Shown here piece by piece: positions 1 through 5,966 of a stretch of 5,969 nucleotides of DNA (the first letter of the stretch is position 1; each line of letters begins with the position of its first letter). The notes beneath the pieces were generated by a model. The model did not search any database. It worked only from the letters and a program-made list of their open reading frames with translations, and was not told the DNA's origin. Both the position numbers and the translations under genes were made by a program. Source of the stretch: Candidatus Borrarchaeota archaeon (lineage in GTDB: Archaea; Asgardarchaeota; Sifarchaeia; Borrarchaeales; Borrarchaeaceae); NCBI GenBank assembly GCA_016840645.1, contig JAEORY010000268.1, positions 1 to 5,969 of the forward strand. Direction: 5' to 3'.

Positions 1-555
1 AAGAGAGAAAATCTAAAGTTCAGAATTACAGATAAAGAGGAAGATTTGAGAAAATTTTATGAATTGGTGACAGAGATACGCAAAAAACATGGATTACCTC
101 CGGCTCCTTATCATTTTTTTTCCAATATGTGGCGGATTTTAGAACCGAAAAATCTCCTTTTCATTCCTCTGGTCGAATTTAATGGGGAGGTTATTGCAGG
201 AGCAATTGTTTTACAGTCCAAAGATACCTATCACTTTGAATACAGCGCATCTAATCAAAAGTATTTAAAACTCTGCTCAAATCAAAAGTTAATTTGGGAG
301 ATTATAAAAGTAGCACATCAAAATGGTGTCAGATATTTTGATTTTGGAAGGTCGTCCCTAAGAAATCATTCTTTAATCGATTTTAAAGAGAGATGGGCTG
401 CTGAAAGAGTAAATCTGCACTATTATTATTTCCCCGCAAAAAGGTTAGATACCGAAAAAGACATCAAACGTAAAATCCTTGAACGTATTAATCGCTATCT
501 TCCAACTAGATTACTTCAGCTAGAAGGAAAAATACTTTATCCGCATTTGAGCTAA
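1..555 (+). CDS. FemAB-like / GNAT-fold acyltransferase, 3' part only
   Basis: The reading frame is open from the first base of the window, so this is the C-terminal 184 codons of a longer gene. The TTG at 46 is not a convincing start, because in-frame codons before it (…FRITDKEEDL) continue the same family-like sequence. Seen: an N-terminal stretch with FYELVTEIRKKHGLPP, a beta-strand pair around GEVIAGAIVL, and the motif DFGRSS followed by FKERW at visible residues 114-129. Known: this pattern (charged helix, KHGLP, G-AGA, DFGRS, FK-RW) is typical of the second GNAT domain of FemA/FemB-related proteins, including those in exopolysaccharide and PEP-CTERM/exosortase loci. They transfer acyl or aminoacyl groups, classically from aminoacyl-tRNA to cell-wall precursors. 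Inferred: a cytoplasmic transferase acting in surface-polymer synthesis, supported by the sugar aminotransferase 103 bases downstream on the same strand. The true substrate cannot be read from the sequence. Confidence 0.8.
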   Translation, partial: KRENLKFRITDKEEDLRKFYELVTEIRKKHGLPPAPYHFFSNMWRILEPKNLLFIPLVEFNGEVIAGAIVLQSKDTYHFEYSASNQKYLKLCSNQKLIWEIIKVAHQNGVRYFDFGRSSLRNHSLIDFKERWAAERVNLHYYYFPAKRLDTEKDIKRKILERINRYLPTRLLQLEGKILYPHLS

Positions 556-602
556 TCAATTTAAGTCAATGGAGCAATTAGGTATTAAAGTAGATAGACG
601 AA

Positions 603-611
603 TGTTATAAT
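603..611 (+). promoter_or_regulatory. candidate extended -10 promoter element before the aminotransferase gene
   Basis: TGTTATAAT matches the extended -10 consensus (TGn-TATAAT) exactly and lies 47 bases before the ATG at 659. No good -35 box sits at normal spacing, which an extended -10 can tolerate. It lies inside an imperfect inverted repeat (AATGTT at 601-606, AACATT at 616-621, plus a C-G and a wobble pair outside), which could be an operator or chance. If the host uses a Bacteroidota-type sigma factor, this match would be fortuitous. Confidence 0.3.
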
Positions 612-658
612 TCTCAACATTTGGTCCATCTTAAAACATTTATGCGGGATAATTCTTT

Positions 659-1927
659 ATGAAAAGACACATCGCTCTGCTAGGTGGCACAACTACTTTA
701 TCTGATACGATAGTTACTGCATCTAAATTAATGCTTCCATATAATCTAACAGATGGCTCTTATATTTCGAAATATGAGGAGATATTTGCAAAGAAAGTTG
801 GAAGCCGATTGGCAATAAGCTTTTCCACCGGAAGGGTTGGTTTATATGGATTGTTGAAATCATTTGGGATTGGATATCGAGATGAAATTATCTTACAGGT
901 ACCTACGCATATAGTGGTATCCAATGCAATTAAATACGCCGGTGCAACTCCTGTCTACGTAGACTGCAGCTTAGAAAATTATAACATTAATTTAAATTCC
1001 GTTAGGTCGAAAATTACAAGTCATACTAAGGCTATCATACTTCAACACACTTTTGGCATTCCTGTTGATATTAATGAAGCAATAGCGTTAGCTAAAAAGC
1101 ATGGTTTAATCATTATAGAGGATTGCGTGCATGCACTTGGAGCCACATATGATGGTAAAAATATTGGAAGTTTTGGACATGCCTCATTTTTTAGTACAGA
1201 GGAAACCAAGATATGTTCTACCACAATGGGAGGAATGGTTGTTACCGATGATCCAATAATAGCTAATAAGATGAAGGAGTTTCAAAAAAAATGTAGTATT
1301 CCAAATTTCTGGTCGTCTTACCGGTATTTATTGAAGTATACTCTGTATTATTTTTTGCTTCATCCTAATTTGCACAAATACACAAGAGCCCTATATGAAT
1401 TATTTGGCAATCGGTTGCCCTTACCTAGGCCAACTACATATGAAGAATTGATCGGAAAAATTCCTGATAAATATGAGCAGCGGCTAAGTAATGGTCAGGC
1501 TTTAATTGGTCTTAGGCAATTGAATAAGCTTGATGAAAATTTGAAACATAGACGAAAAATTGCTTCAATATATGATAATAAGTTAAGATCTAAAGGACTG
1601 AAAGTTTTAGAGATACCTGAGAAATCTGAGCCATCTTATGTTAGGTATCCGGTTTGGGTAGAAGATAGGACGAAAGCCGTTAGCTGTTACAAACCATATG
1701 GTGTTCTTGGAACTTGGTTCACTTCGGTTTTGGAGGAGGCAATCTCTCCATCTTATGGTGATTATGTAAAAGGCTCTTGTCCCAATGCCGAGCTCGCCGC
1801 TCAACATCTGGTTAATTTACCGACACATCAAAAAGTGAAGATAAGTGACGCAGAAAAATTATTTAATGTTTTAGAAGATCTGATAATTGATCCTGTGAAA
1901 ATAAGCTTAAAAATTAAAGATCAATAA
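659..1927 (+). CDS. DegT/DnrJ/EryC1/StrS-family PLP-dependent sugar aminotransferase
   Basis: This 422-residue protein has the usual length for the family or slightly above. Known role: PLP-dependent transfer of an amino group (usually from glutamate) to a keto-sugar nucleotide, giving amino sugars for O-antigen, capsule or exopolysaccharide. Seen: SFSTGRVGLYGLL near residues 54-66 (cofactor phosphate region), EDCVHALGA at 154-162 with Asp155 placed to pair with the PLP pyridine nitrogen, and STEETK at 179-184 with Lys184 as the expected Schiff-base lysine, followed by TMGGMVVTDD. The C-terminal domain carries the LRQLNKLDENLKHRRKIA helix. An odd feature is an aromatic and hydrophobic insert at about 219-250 (YRYLLKYTLYYFLLHP), which might be a membrane or partner contact. 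The ATG at 659 gives the full family N-terminus (GG, then T-D-T), but its upstream Shine-Dalgarno is poor (CGGGAT). Codon use is very A+T-rich, as is common for polysaccharide genes acquired by transfer. The specific sugar is unknown. Confidence 0.9.
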   Translation: MKRHIALLGGTTTLSDTIVTASKLMLPYNLTDGSYISKYEEIFAKKVGSRLAISFSTGRVGLYGLLKSFGIGYRDEIILQVPTHIVVSNAIKYAGATPVYVDCSLENYNINLNSVRSKITSHTKAIILQHTFGIPVDINEAIALAKKHGLIIIEDCVHALGATYDGKNIGSFGHASFFSTEETKICSTTMGGMVVTDDPIIANKMKEFQKKCSIPNFWSSYRYLLKYTLYYFLLHPNLHKYTRALYELFGNRLPLPRPTTYEELIGKIPDKYEQRLSNGQALIGLRQLNKLDENLKHRRKIASIYDNKLRSKGLKVLEIPEKSEPSYVRYPVWVEDRTKAVSCYKPYGVLGTWFTSVLEEAISPSYGDYVKGSCPNAELAAQHLVNLPTHQKVKISDAEKLFNVLEDLIIDPVKISLKIKDQ

Positions 1928-1930
1928 GGA

Positions 1931-1940
1931 TCAATATTGA
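1931..1940. repeat. 10-base perfect palindrome just after the aminotransferase stop
   Basis: TCAATATTGA reads the same on both strands and begins four bases after the TAA. The octamer GATCAATA also occurs twice, ten bases apart, at 1919-1926 and 1929-1936. The A+T-rich content and absence of a T-run argue against a terminator. It may be chance. Confidence 0.3.
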
Positions 1941-2048
1941 CATAATCTATTAGCCTCTGTGTACTCTGGCCTTTGTGGTGAATAAAAAAATCGTATCCAT
2001 TTTTTGAACTACTTTAACTTACTCAACTAATCAACTTATTCAAACAGA

Positions 2049-2068
2049 AGTTCTTTTTACTAAGAACT
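2049..2068. repeat. perfect 7-bp inverted repeat (hairpin)
   Basis: AGTTCTT (2049-2055) and AAGAACT (2062-2068) are exact reverse complements around a 6-base loop. No T-run follows on the plus strand, so it is a poor intrinsic terminator. It overlaps a run of near-identical heptamers (GAACTAT, GAACTAT, CAGCTAT). Confidence 0.5.
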
Positions 2069-2108
2069 ATGAACTATCAGCTATCCTCTGGCACTTAAAG
2101 TGTCCTCC

Positions 2109-2155
2109 AAGCCTCATGATATCATTGTGTTTTAGACTTTTGGGCTTCTTTTTTT
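2109..2155 (+). terminator. weak candidate rho-independent terminator
   Basis: AAGCC (2109-2113) can pair with GGCTT (2143-2147), with one extra T-G wobble inside, and is followed by seven T residues (2149-2155). The 28-base loop is long and includes the perfect palindrome ATGATATCAT (2116-2125), which could fold on itself. It lies 180 bases after the aminotransferase stop, so it would end a long untranslated tail. The evidence is modest. Confidence 0.25.
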
Positions 2156-2243
2156 AAGAGGTGCTGCATTGCTTTATAGGCCAAAGTTACTCATGGGGTT
2201 GTAACAATATATTGTGGGAGGAAAAGGTAAGCGAAAAATGGAG

Positions 2244-2424
2244 ACTACGTGCCATAGTTTATATCTGGTCATCGCCTGATTTCATTGAAGATTACAGAAC
2301 GAAACATGAAATAGCAAGGAATTAAAGGTTTGATACAGAAACCTTCATTTATGAGTTAATCTTGTCTTGATTTAGCTTTTAACTTTTAGGATTGTGATAT
2401 TAAGATATTTTATGGAAGTGATAC
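2244..2424 (+). repeat. 181-base dispersed direct repeat, copy 1
   Basis: This stretch aligns with 5786-5966 without any gap; I counted 152 identical bases of 181 (about 84%). Two blocks are perfectly identical: 30 bases at 2284-2313 and 28 bases at 2323-2350. The second block contains a hairpin, AAGGTTT and AAACCTT around the loop GATACAG (2325-2345). Divergence rises in the 3' half, although the last nine bases (AAGTGATAC) are again identical. No terminal inverted repeats are visible, which argues against a simple MITE. The copy ends 161 bases before the kynureninase ATG, so it could supply a promoter or 5' leader, but no good sigma-70 box pair is visible. I do not recognise the family. Confidence 0.85.
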
Positions 2425-2585
2425 TTAGCTGCAATAATGGCAAGCTATATTAAATTTAAAGCGAATTGATTTCATCGATGTCTTGTGGCGCCAGTAACGC
2501 TTTGAATACAAATAATGCAAGGAGACGTTTGTGTCCGTAGGACGAAATCCAAAAAAAGACATACTCTACCAGTGGGGGCATAATC

Positions 2586-3827
2586 ATGGCCGATCTGACA
2601 CGTGAAGATTTTCTGAAGCTGGACCGTAAAGATCAACTTGCTCCTTTCCGGGAGGAATTTTATGTCCCAGAAGGTGTGATTTATATGGATGGCAACTCTC
2701 TAGGTGTCATGCCAAAGGCCGCGTCCAAGCGGGTACGCGAGGTGACAGACCGGGAATGGGGACATGACCTTATCAAAAGCTGGAATATGGCAGACTGGTT
2801 CAATGCCCCGCGTCGGATTGGCGATAAGATCGCCAAGATTATTGGTGCAGAGGAAGGCGAAATCGTCGCCACGGATTCAACAGGAATTAACCTATTCAAG
2901 GCGATCAGTGCCGCTCTTGCGATCAATTCTGATCGATCCGTCATTGTAATGGAAGGCAGCAACTTCCCTACGGACAATTACATTGCGCAGGGCCTGATTG
3001 AATTCCTGGGACGGCAGCACCAGATCCGCTTTGCGGAAAAAGACAGCATTATGGAGGCCATTGAGGACAATGTGGCTGTCGTATCCCTCACCGACGTGCA
3101 TTACAAAACCGGTCACTTGCTGGACATGAAGGTCATTACCGCCAAGGCACATCAGCACGGGGCGCTGACCGTCTGGGACTTGTGTCACAGTGCTGGTGCC
3201 ATCCCCATTGACCTGAATGGAGTCAATGCAGACTTTGCAGTGGGCTGCGGCTATAAGTATCTTAACGGTGGACCAGGCGCCCCTGCTTTTATTTTTGTAG
3301 CGAAACGGCACCATGGCAAGTTGAAGCAGCCCCTGACCGGCTGGTGGAGCCACAGGTCGCCCTTTGATTTCACCAGGGACTATGAGATCGGTGAAGGCAT
3401 AAACCGCATGCTGTGCGGCACACAACCTGTCATCAGCCTGTCGGCCCTGGAAGTGGGAGTGGATATCATGACACGCGCAGACATTCACAAAATCAGACAA
3501 AAATCCAAAAAAATGGGCGATATGTTCATCGCCTCGGTGGAGCAGAAATGCGGTGACTACGGCTTCGGCATCGCAAGCCCCCGCAATGCAGATGAACGTG
3601 GCAGCCAGGTCTCACTCACCCACGAAAACAGTTATGCCATCATGCAGGCCCTAATCGAACGGGGTGTAATTGGTGACTTCCGTGCTCCGGAAATCACTCG
3701 CTTTGGCTTCACACCACTTTATCTGAGATATGTGGATGTGTGGGATGCTGTGGATATCCTGTCGGATGTCATGGCCAATGAGATCTGGAAGGTCCCGAAA
3801 TACCACGTTCGGATGGCCGTGACCTGA
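2586..3827 (+). CDS. kynU: kynureninase (L-kynurenine hydrolase)
   Basis: Kynureninase is a cytoplasmic PLP enzyme that cleaves L-kynurenine to anthranilate and L-alanine, and 3-hydroxykynurenine to 3-hydroxyanthranilate. It acts in tryptophan degradation or in NAD and anthranilate supply. The 413 residues match the family length and the protein looks complete. Seen: IYMDGNSLG (32-40), WNMADWFNAPRRIGD (66-80), ATDSTGINLFK (95-105) in the PLP phosphate region, SNFPTD (125-130), WDLCHSAGAIP (197-207) with Asp198, GCGYKYLNGGPGAPAF (220-235) with Lys224 as the PLP lysine and Tyr223 before it, GWWSH (252-256), and RFGFTPLYLRY near the C-terminus. The ATG at 2586 has a GGGGG ribosome site seven bases upstream. 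G+C (about 52% in a sampled line) is well above the flanking DNA. No dioxygenase, formamidase or anthranilate gene is adjacent, so it is a lone gene here. The motif set makes other PLP enzymes unlikely. Confidence 0.96.
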   Translation: MADLTREDFLKLDRKDQLAPFREEFYVPEGVIYMDGNSLGVMPKAASKRVREVTDREWGHDLIKSWNMADWFNAPRRIGDKIAKIIGAEEGEIVATDSTGINLFKAISAALAINSDRSVIVMEGSNFPTDNYIAQGLIEFLGRQHQIRFAEKDSIMEAIEDNVAVVSLTDVHYKTGHLLDMKVITAKAHQHGALTVWDLCHSAGAIPIDLNGVNADFAVGCGYKYLNGGPGAPAFIFVAKRHHGKLKQPLTGWWSHRSPFDFTRDYEIGEGINRMLCGTQPVISLSALEVGVDIMTRADIHKIRQKSKKMGDMFIASVEQKCGDYGFGIASPRNADERGSQVSLTHENSYAIMQALIERGVIGDFRAPEITRFGFTPLYLRYVDVWDAVDILSDVMANEIWKVPKYHVRMAVT

Positions 3828-4206
3828 TCAACTGTCAAAATCCAGTGGGGAAATAGCAAGTCCTTGAAATCCTGAGATATTCAGAACATGCATTCAATTA
3901 CTCTGTAATTTCAAATAGTTGATGGATTGGCAAGAGATCACAAGTATGACTTTGATTTTTTGCATAGGGAAATATGGAGTTATGATTAGATGAGGTAATC
4001 GATATTCTCAAAGGCCGGGATCACTTCTGATTAGTTATCGTATTGTGTAATTTTCAGATGGATTCCAAGCAGATTAGGTTTATAGCAGTAATCGCAACCA
4101 TAGCGTTCCGCGTGGGGAGTTCAGATATCACAGGTTTTGATTGAAGATAATTCTTATGGATATGTAGGAGATAGCACATGTTTAGAAAATTTTGTAACGC
4201 TGATGT
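3828..4206. other. 379-base intergenic region between convergent genes
   Basis: This gap separates the 3' ends of the kynureninase (+) and the hydrolase (-). I see no gene-like frame, no strong hairpin with a T-run on either strand, and no copy of the 181-base repeat. A 23-codon frame from 3922 lacks a ribosome site and is not supported. A bidirectional terminator would be expected here but is not evident. Confidence 0.6.
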
Positions 4207-5622
4207 TCAATTCTTTGAAAGCTCAAATTTCCCGAACAAAGTGCCTGTAGGGTCAAAAAATTTGTATATGCTACCGTCCTGTATTATGAAGAAGGATAAT
4301 TTCATACCCATTAGATTCAAATATAATTTGCTGTCATTTACCCACCATTTACCATTGATTCTTTTGTTTCCCTCAACTGAATAGAATAGTTTTCCGTCCT
4401 GTAAACAGGAAATGAAAATTTTATCTCCACCAGGAATTGGGCCGGTGTTTGCACCAACCAATGTGATGCCGCCCTCTAAGGTTTCTTTCAATTTTTCAGA
4501 AGTTAGACGAACTCCCTTGGCTGCCTCAATGGATGGGTCTTCACCGATCTTCTTCTCTCCGGCAGCCTCAAGGATAAGCCACAACAAACGGCCTATCTGG
4601 CTGGGTAACTGTCGCGGCAATCCTTCAAAGGTGTCGACTCGGTGTACTATTACCAACTCACGGTAAGGCAGCACTATAACCTTATTCACCCCTGCACCAG
4701 AAGCTAAATAACTGTGCCCTCTCACATTAACATTTGTGATTAATCCTCCCTTTGAACCAGTCCACCACAAATAACCATAACCGCCATCCGGCCAGATTTG
4801 TGAATGGCGTGCTGTACTTTCCCGCACCCATTCAGCGGGAACAATTTGTTGATCGCGCCACTGACCGTTTCGCAAATACAAAAGTCCGAAACGTGCAAGA
4901 TCTCTGGTGCTCATGCGAAACTGATAATAGCGGTGCTTTGAAATTGGGCCTTGCCCATAATCCTTGCTGGTTTTATAGCTGCAATCACTAATATTAAAAT
5001 CCTCCATCTGAAGGGGCTTGGCTATACGGGTGTCAAACTCCTCAAATATTTTCGTACCGGTTTCTTGTTCAAATATTGTTCCGAGCGCATTGAAATCCCA
5101 ATTGTTATAATACCAAAATGTCCCGGGAGCTTGAGTGTGCTGCTCAGGTCGCATGGGTGCCATAAAGTAGCCCTCACCTAACGCAGGATGATAGATTCCT
5201 GAGCGCGCTCTTATCAAATCAAAAATAGTTGCTTGCTTTTCAGTTGGCGTAAGAGAAGGTTCGTAGTCGTCAATGTCCAACTCCTCCATTGTTTTGGATA
5301 AATCAATATTGCCTTCTTCAATGTGGATTCCAAGCAATGCACTCAGTAAACTTTTTCTTATGGAGTGACAATAGTAATTCCGTGTTATATCACCCCAAGC
5401 ATCAACCACGACACCATTATCTACAATCATCACCGCAGCAGAATGAATCTTTTTTGAGAAATTGCGAGCCTCAGCAAGCTTGGCCGATGACCAACCAAGT
5501 TTTTCGGGTTCCACTGCCTTTTGCCAGTTTGCACCTGGATAAATATCTTTGTTGGGGCCATCATTTGGGGAACAATCAACAAGGGCCAAAGTCAGGGCAA
5601 AAAATAGTAATGTCCATTTCAT
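4207..5622 (-). CDS. serine beta-lactamase-like hydrolase (class C / esterase family), exported, with extra C-terminal domain
   Basis: This 471-residue protein has a hydrophobic N-terminal signal (MKWTLLFFALTLALVDC). Cys17 may be lipidated, but the -1 residue is Asp, which is unusual for a lipobox. Seen: SIRK at 87-90 is the SxxK motif with Ser87 as nucleophile; YYN at 171-173 is the YxN motif; RMSTRDLARFGLLYLRNGQW (236-255) is a family hallmark; HSYLASGAGVNKVIVLP (303-319) occupies the third-motif region. Known: relatives include AmpC, esterase EstB, D-aminopeptidases and penicillin-binding-like peptidases, so the substrate cannot be read from motifs. Residues of about 385-471 form an added segment rich in beta-strand pattern and aromatics (GKWWVND, LYLNLMG, FFDPTG), loosely like a lipocalin/DUF995-type barrel. 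The ATG at 5620-5622 is preceded by AAGGA eight bases upstream (5631-5635), and the signal peptide begins there. It is probably monocistronic and acts in the periplasm or at the outer membrane. Confidence 0.9.
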   Translation of the reverse strand: MKWTLLFFALTLALVDCSPNDGPNKDIYPGANWQKAVEPEKLGWSSAKLAEARNFSKKIHSAAVMIVDNGVVVDAWGDITRNYYCHSIRKSLLSALLGIHIEEGNIDLSKTMEELDIDDYEPSLTPTEKQATIFDLIRARSGIYHPALGEGYFMAPMRPEQHTQAPGTFWYYNNWDFNALGTIFEQETGTKIFEEFDTRIAKPLQMEDFNISDCSYKTSKDYGQGPISKHRYYQFRMSTRDLARFGLLYLRNGQWRDQQIVPAEWVRESTARHSQIWPDGGYGYLWWTGSKGGLITNVNVRGHSYLASGAGVNKVIVLPYRELVIVHRVDTFEGLPRQLPSQIGRLLWLILEAAGEKKIGEDPSIEAAKGVRLTSEKLKETLEGGITLVGANTGPIPGGDKIFISCLQDGKLFYSVEGNKRINGKWWVNDSKLYLNLMGMKLSFFIIQDGSIYKFFDPTGTLFGKFELSKN

Positions 5623-5630
5623 TGAGCGAT

Positions 5631-5635
5631 TCCTT
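5631..5635 (-). promoter_or_regulatory. ribosome binding site of the hydrolase gene
   Basis: On the minus strand AAGGA stands eight bases before the ATG. It supports the chosen start, which is also the one that gives a complete signal peptide. Confidence 0.6.
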
Positions 5636-5747
5636 TGTCTTGTTGCTAGAAAGAGGGCTTTTTCCTATTTTTTGGGAGAAAACCAAATATCAGTCGATTG
5701 CAGATATATTGAGAATATCACAAGAATGAGAAAAATGTTGATATTTA

Positions 5748-5867
5748 ATGGATCAGCCTAACATTTGGCGGATTGAAAACTTTCTACTACGTGCCAAAGT
5801 ATTTATCTGGACATTGCCTGATTTTATTGAAGATTACAGAACGAAACATGAAATATCAAGTATATAA
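5748..5867 (+). CDS. possible 39-residue small protein, largely inside repeat copy 2
   Basis: An ATG at 5748 opens a 39-codon frame ending in TAA at 5865-5867, immediately before the hairpin arm of the repeat. The core LRAKVFIWTLPDFIEDYRTKHEI has a counterpart in copy 1 (LRAIVYIW, then PDFIEDYRTKHEI) that stops at the homologous TAA (2323-2325). Copy 1 has no ATG in that frame, only TTG (2212) or GTG (2161). Against coding: no clear ribosome site, and substitutions between copies are mostly amino-acid changing (about seven of nine changed codons). I do not recognise the peptide. It may be a gene remnant or chance. Confidence 0.2.
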   Translation: MDQPNIWRIENFLLRAKVFIWTLPDFIEDYRTKHEISSI

Positions 5868-5966
5868 AGGTTTGATACAGAAACCTTCATTTCTGAATTG
5901 ATCTTATTTTGATCTAACCTTTGATTTTTAGGATTGTTATATCCAGACGGTATATATAAGTGATAC
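5786..5966 (+). repeat. 181-base dispersed direct repeat, copy 2
   Basis: This copy is in the same orientation as the one at 2244-2424 and matches it gap-free at 152/181 positions. It lies upstream of and divergent from the hydrolase gene, about 160 bases from its start codon, and runs to the right edge of the window. Its hairpin occupies 5867-5887 and is identical to copy 1 in stem and loop. The last six bases of the window, TACGTG, repeat the bases at 5788-5793 near the start of the unit, so another copy could begin there, although six bases is weak evidence. Confidence 0.85.

Larger units (their letters stand above)
1928..2585. other. 658-base intergenic region, repeat-rich, no convincing gene
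   Basis: No open frame here has both a plausible start and protein-like composition. From left to right it holds a palindrome after the upstream stop, a G/T-rich degenerate stretch (about 1953-1981), a perfect hairpin (2049-2068), a heptamer run (2064-2084), a second small hairpin (2090-2104), a weak terminator-like structure (2109-2155) and the first copy of the 181-base repeat (2244-2424). Between that repeat and the kynureninase ATG lie two 8-base palindromes, CATCGATG (2473-2480) and TGGCGCCA (2486-2493), and the inverted motif GTCC-GTA-GGAC (about 2533-2543). Any of these could be an operator for the kynureninase gene, but none matches a regulator site that I recognise. Confidence 0.7.

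Noticed and set aside
46..555. TTG at 46 as the real start of the FemAB-like gene
   Set aside because: The frame is open to base 1 and the earlier codons continue family-like sequence, so the gene is truncated by the window edge.
569..610. 13-codon frame before the aminotransferase as a leader peptide
   Set aside because: There is no clear ribosome site, no regulatory codon run and no attenuator-like hairpin with a T-run after it.
1928..2585. CRISPR array, tRNA or riboswitch in the long gap
   Set aside because: There are no regularly spaced identical repeats with unique spacers, and I could not find a tRNA cloverleaf or a known riboswitch core.
2892..3500. Long open frame on the minus strand within the kynureninase gene (202 codons)
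   Set aside because: It is antisense to a gene with a full set of conserved catalytic motifs, and its translation shows no recognisable domain; it is a by-product of the sense codon use.
4138..4151. Possible third partial copy of the dispersed repeat (TTGATTGAAGATAA)
   Set aside because: Only about 12 of 14 bases match the repeat core and the similarity does not extend on either side; chance is likely in A+T-rich DNA.
4178..4384. 68-codon plus-strand frame at the hydrolase 3' end
   Set aside because: An AGGAG-like site precedes the ATG, but nearly the whole frame is antisense to the hydrolase and has no protein-like signature.
5289..5729. 146-codon plus-strand frame overlapping the hydrolase 5' end
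   Set aside because: It is antisense to the signal peptide and SxxK region of the hydrolase, and the translation looks random (many His, Gln and Cys).
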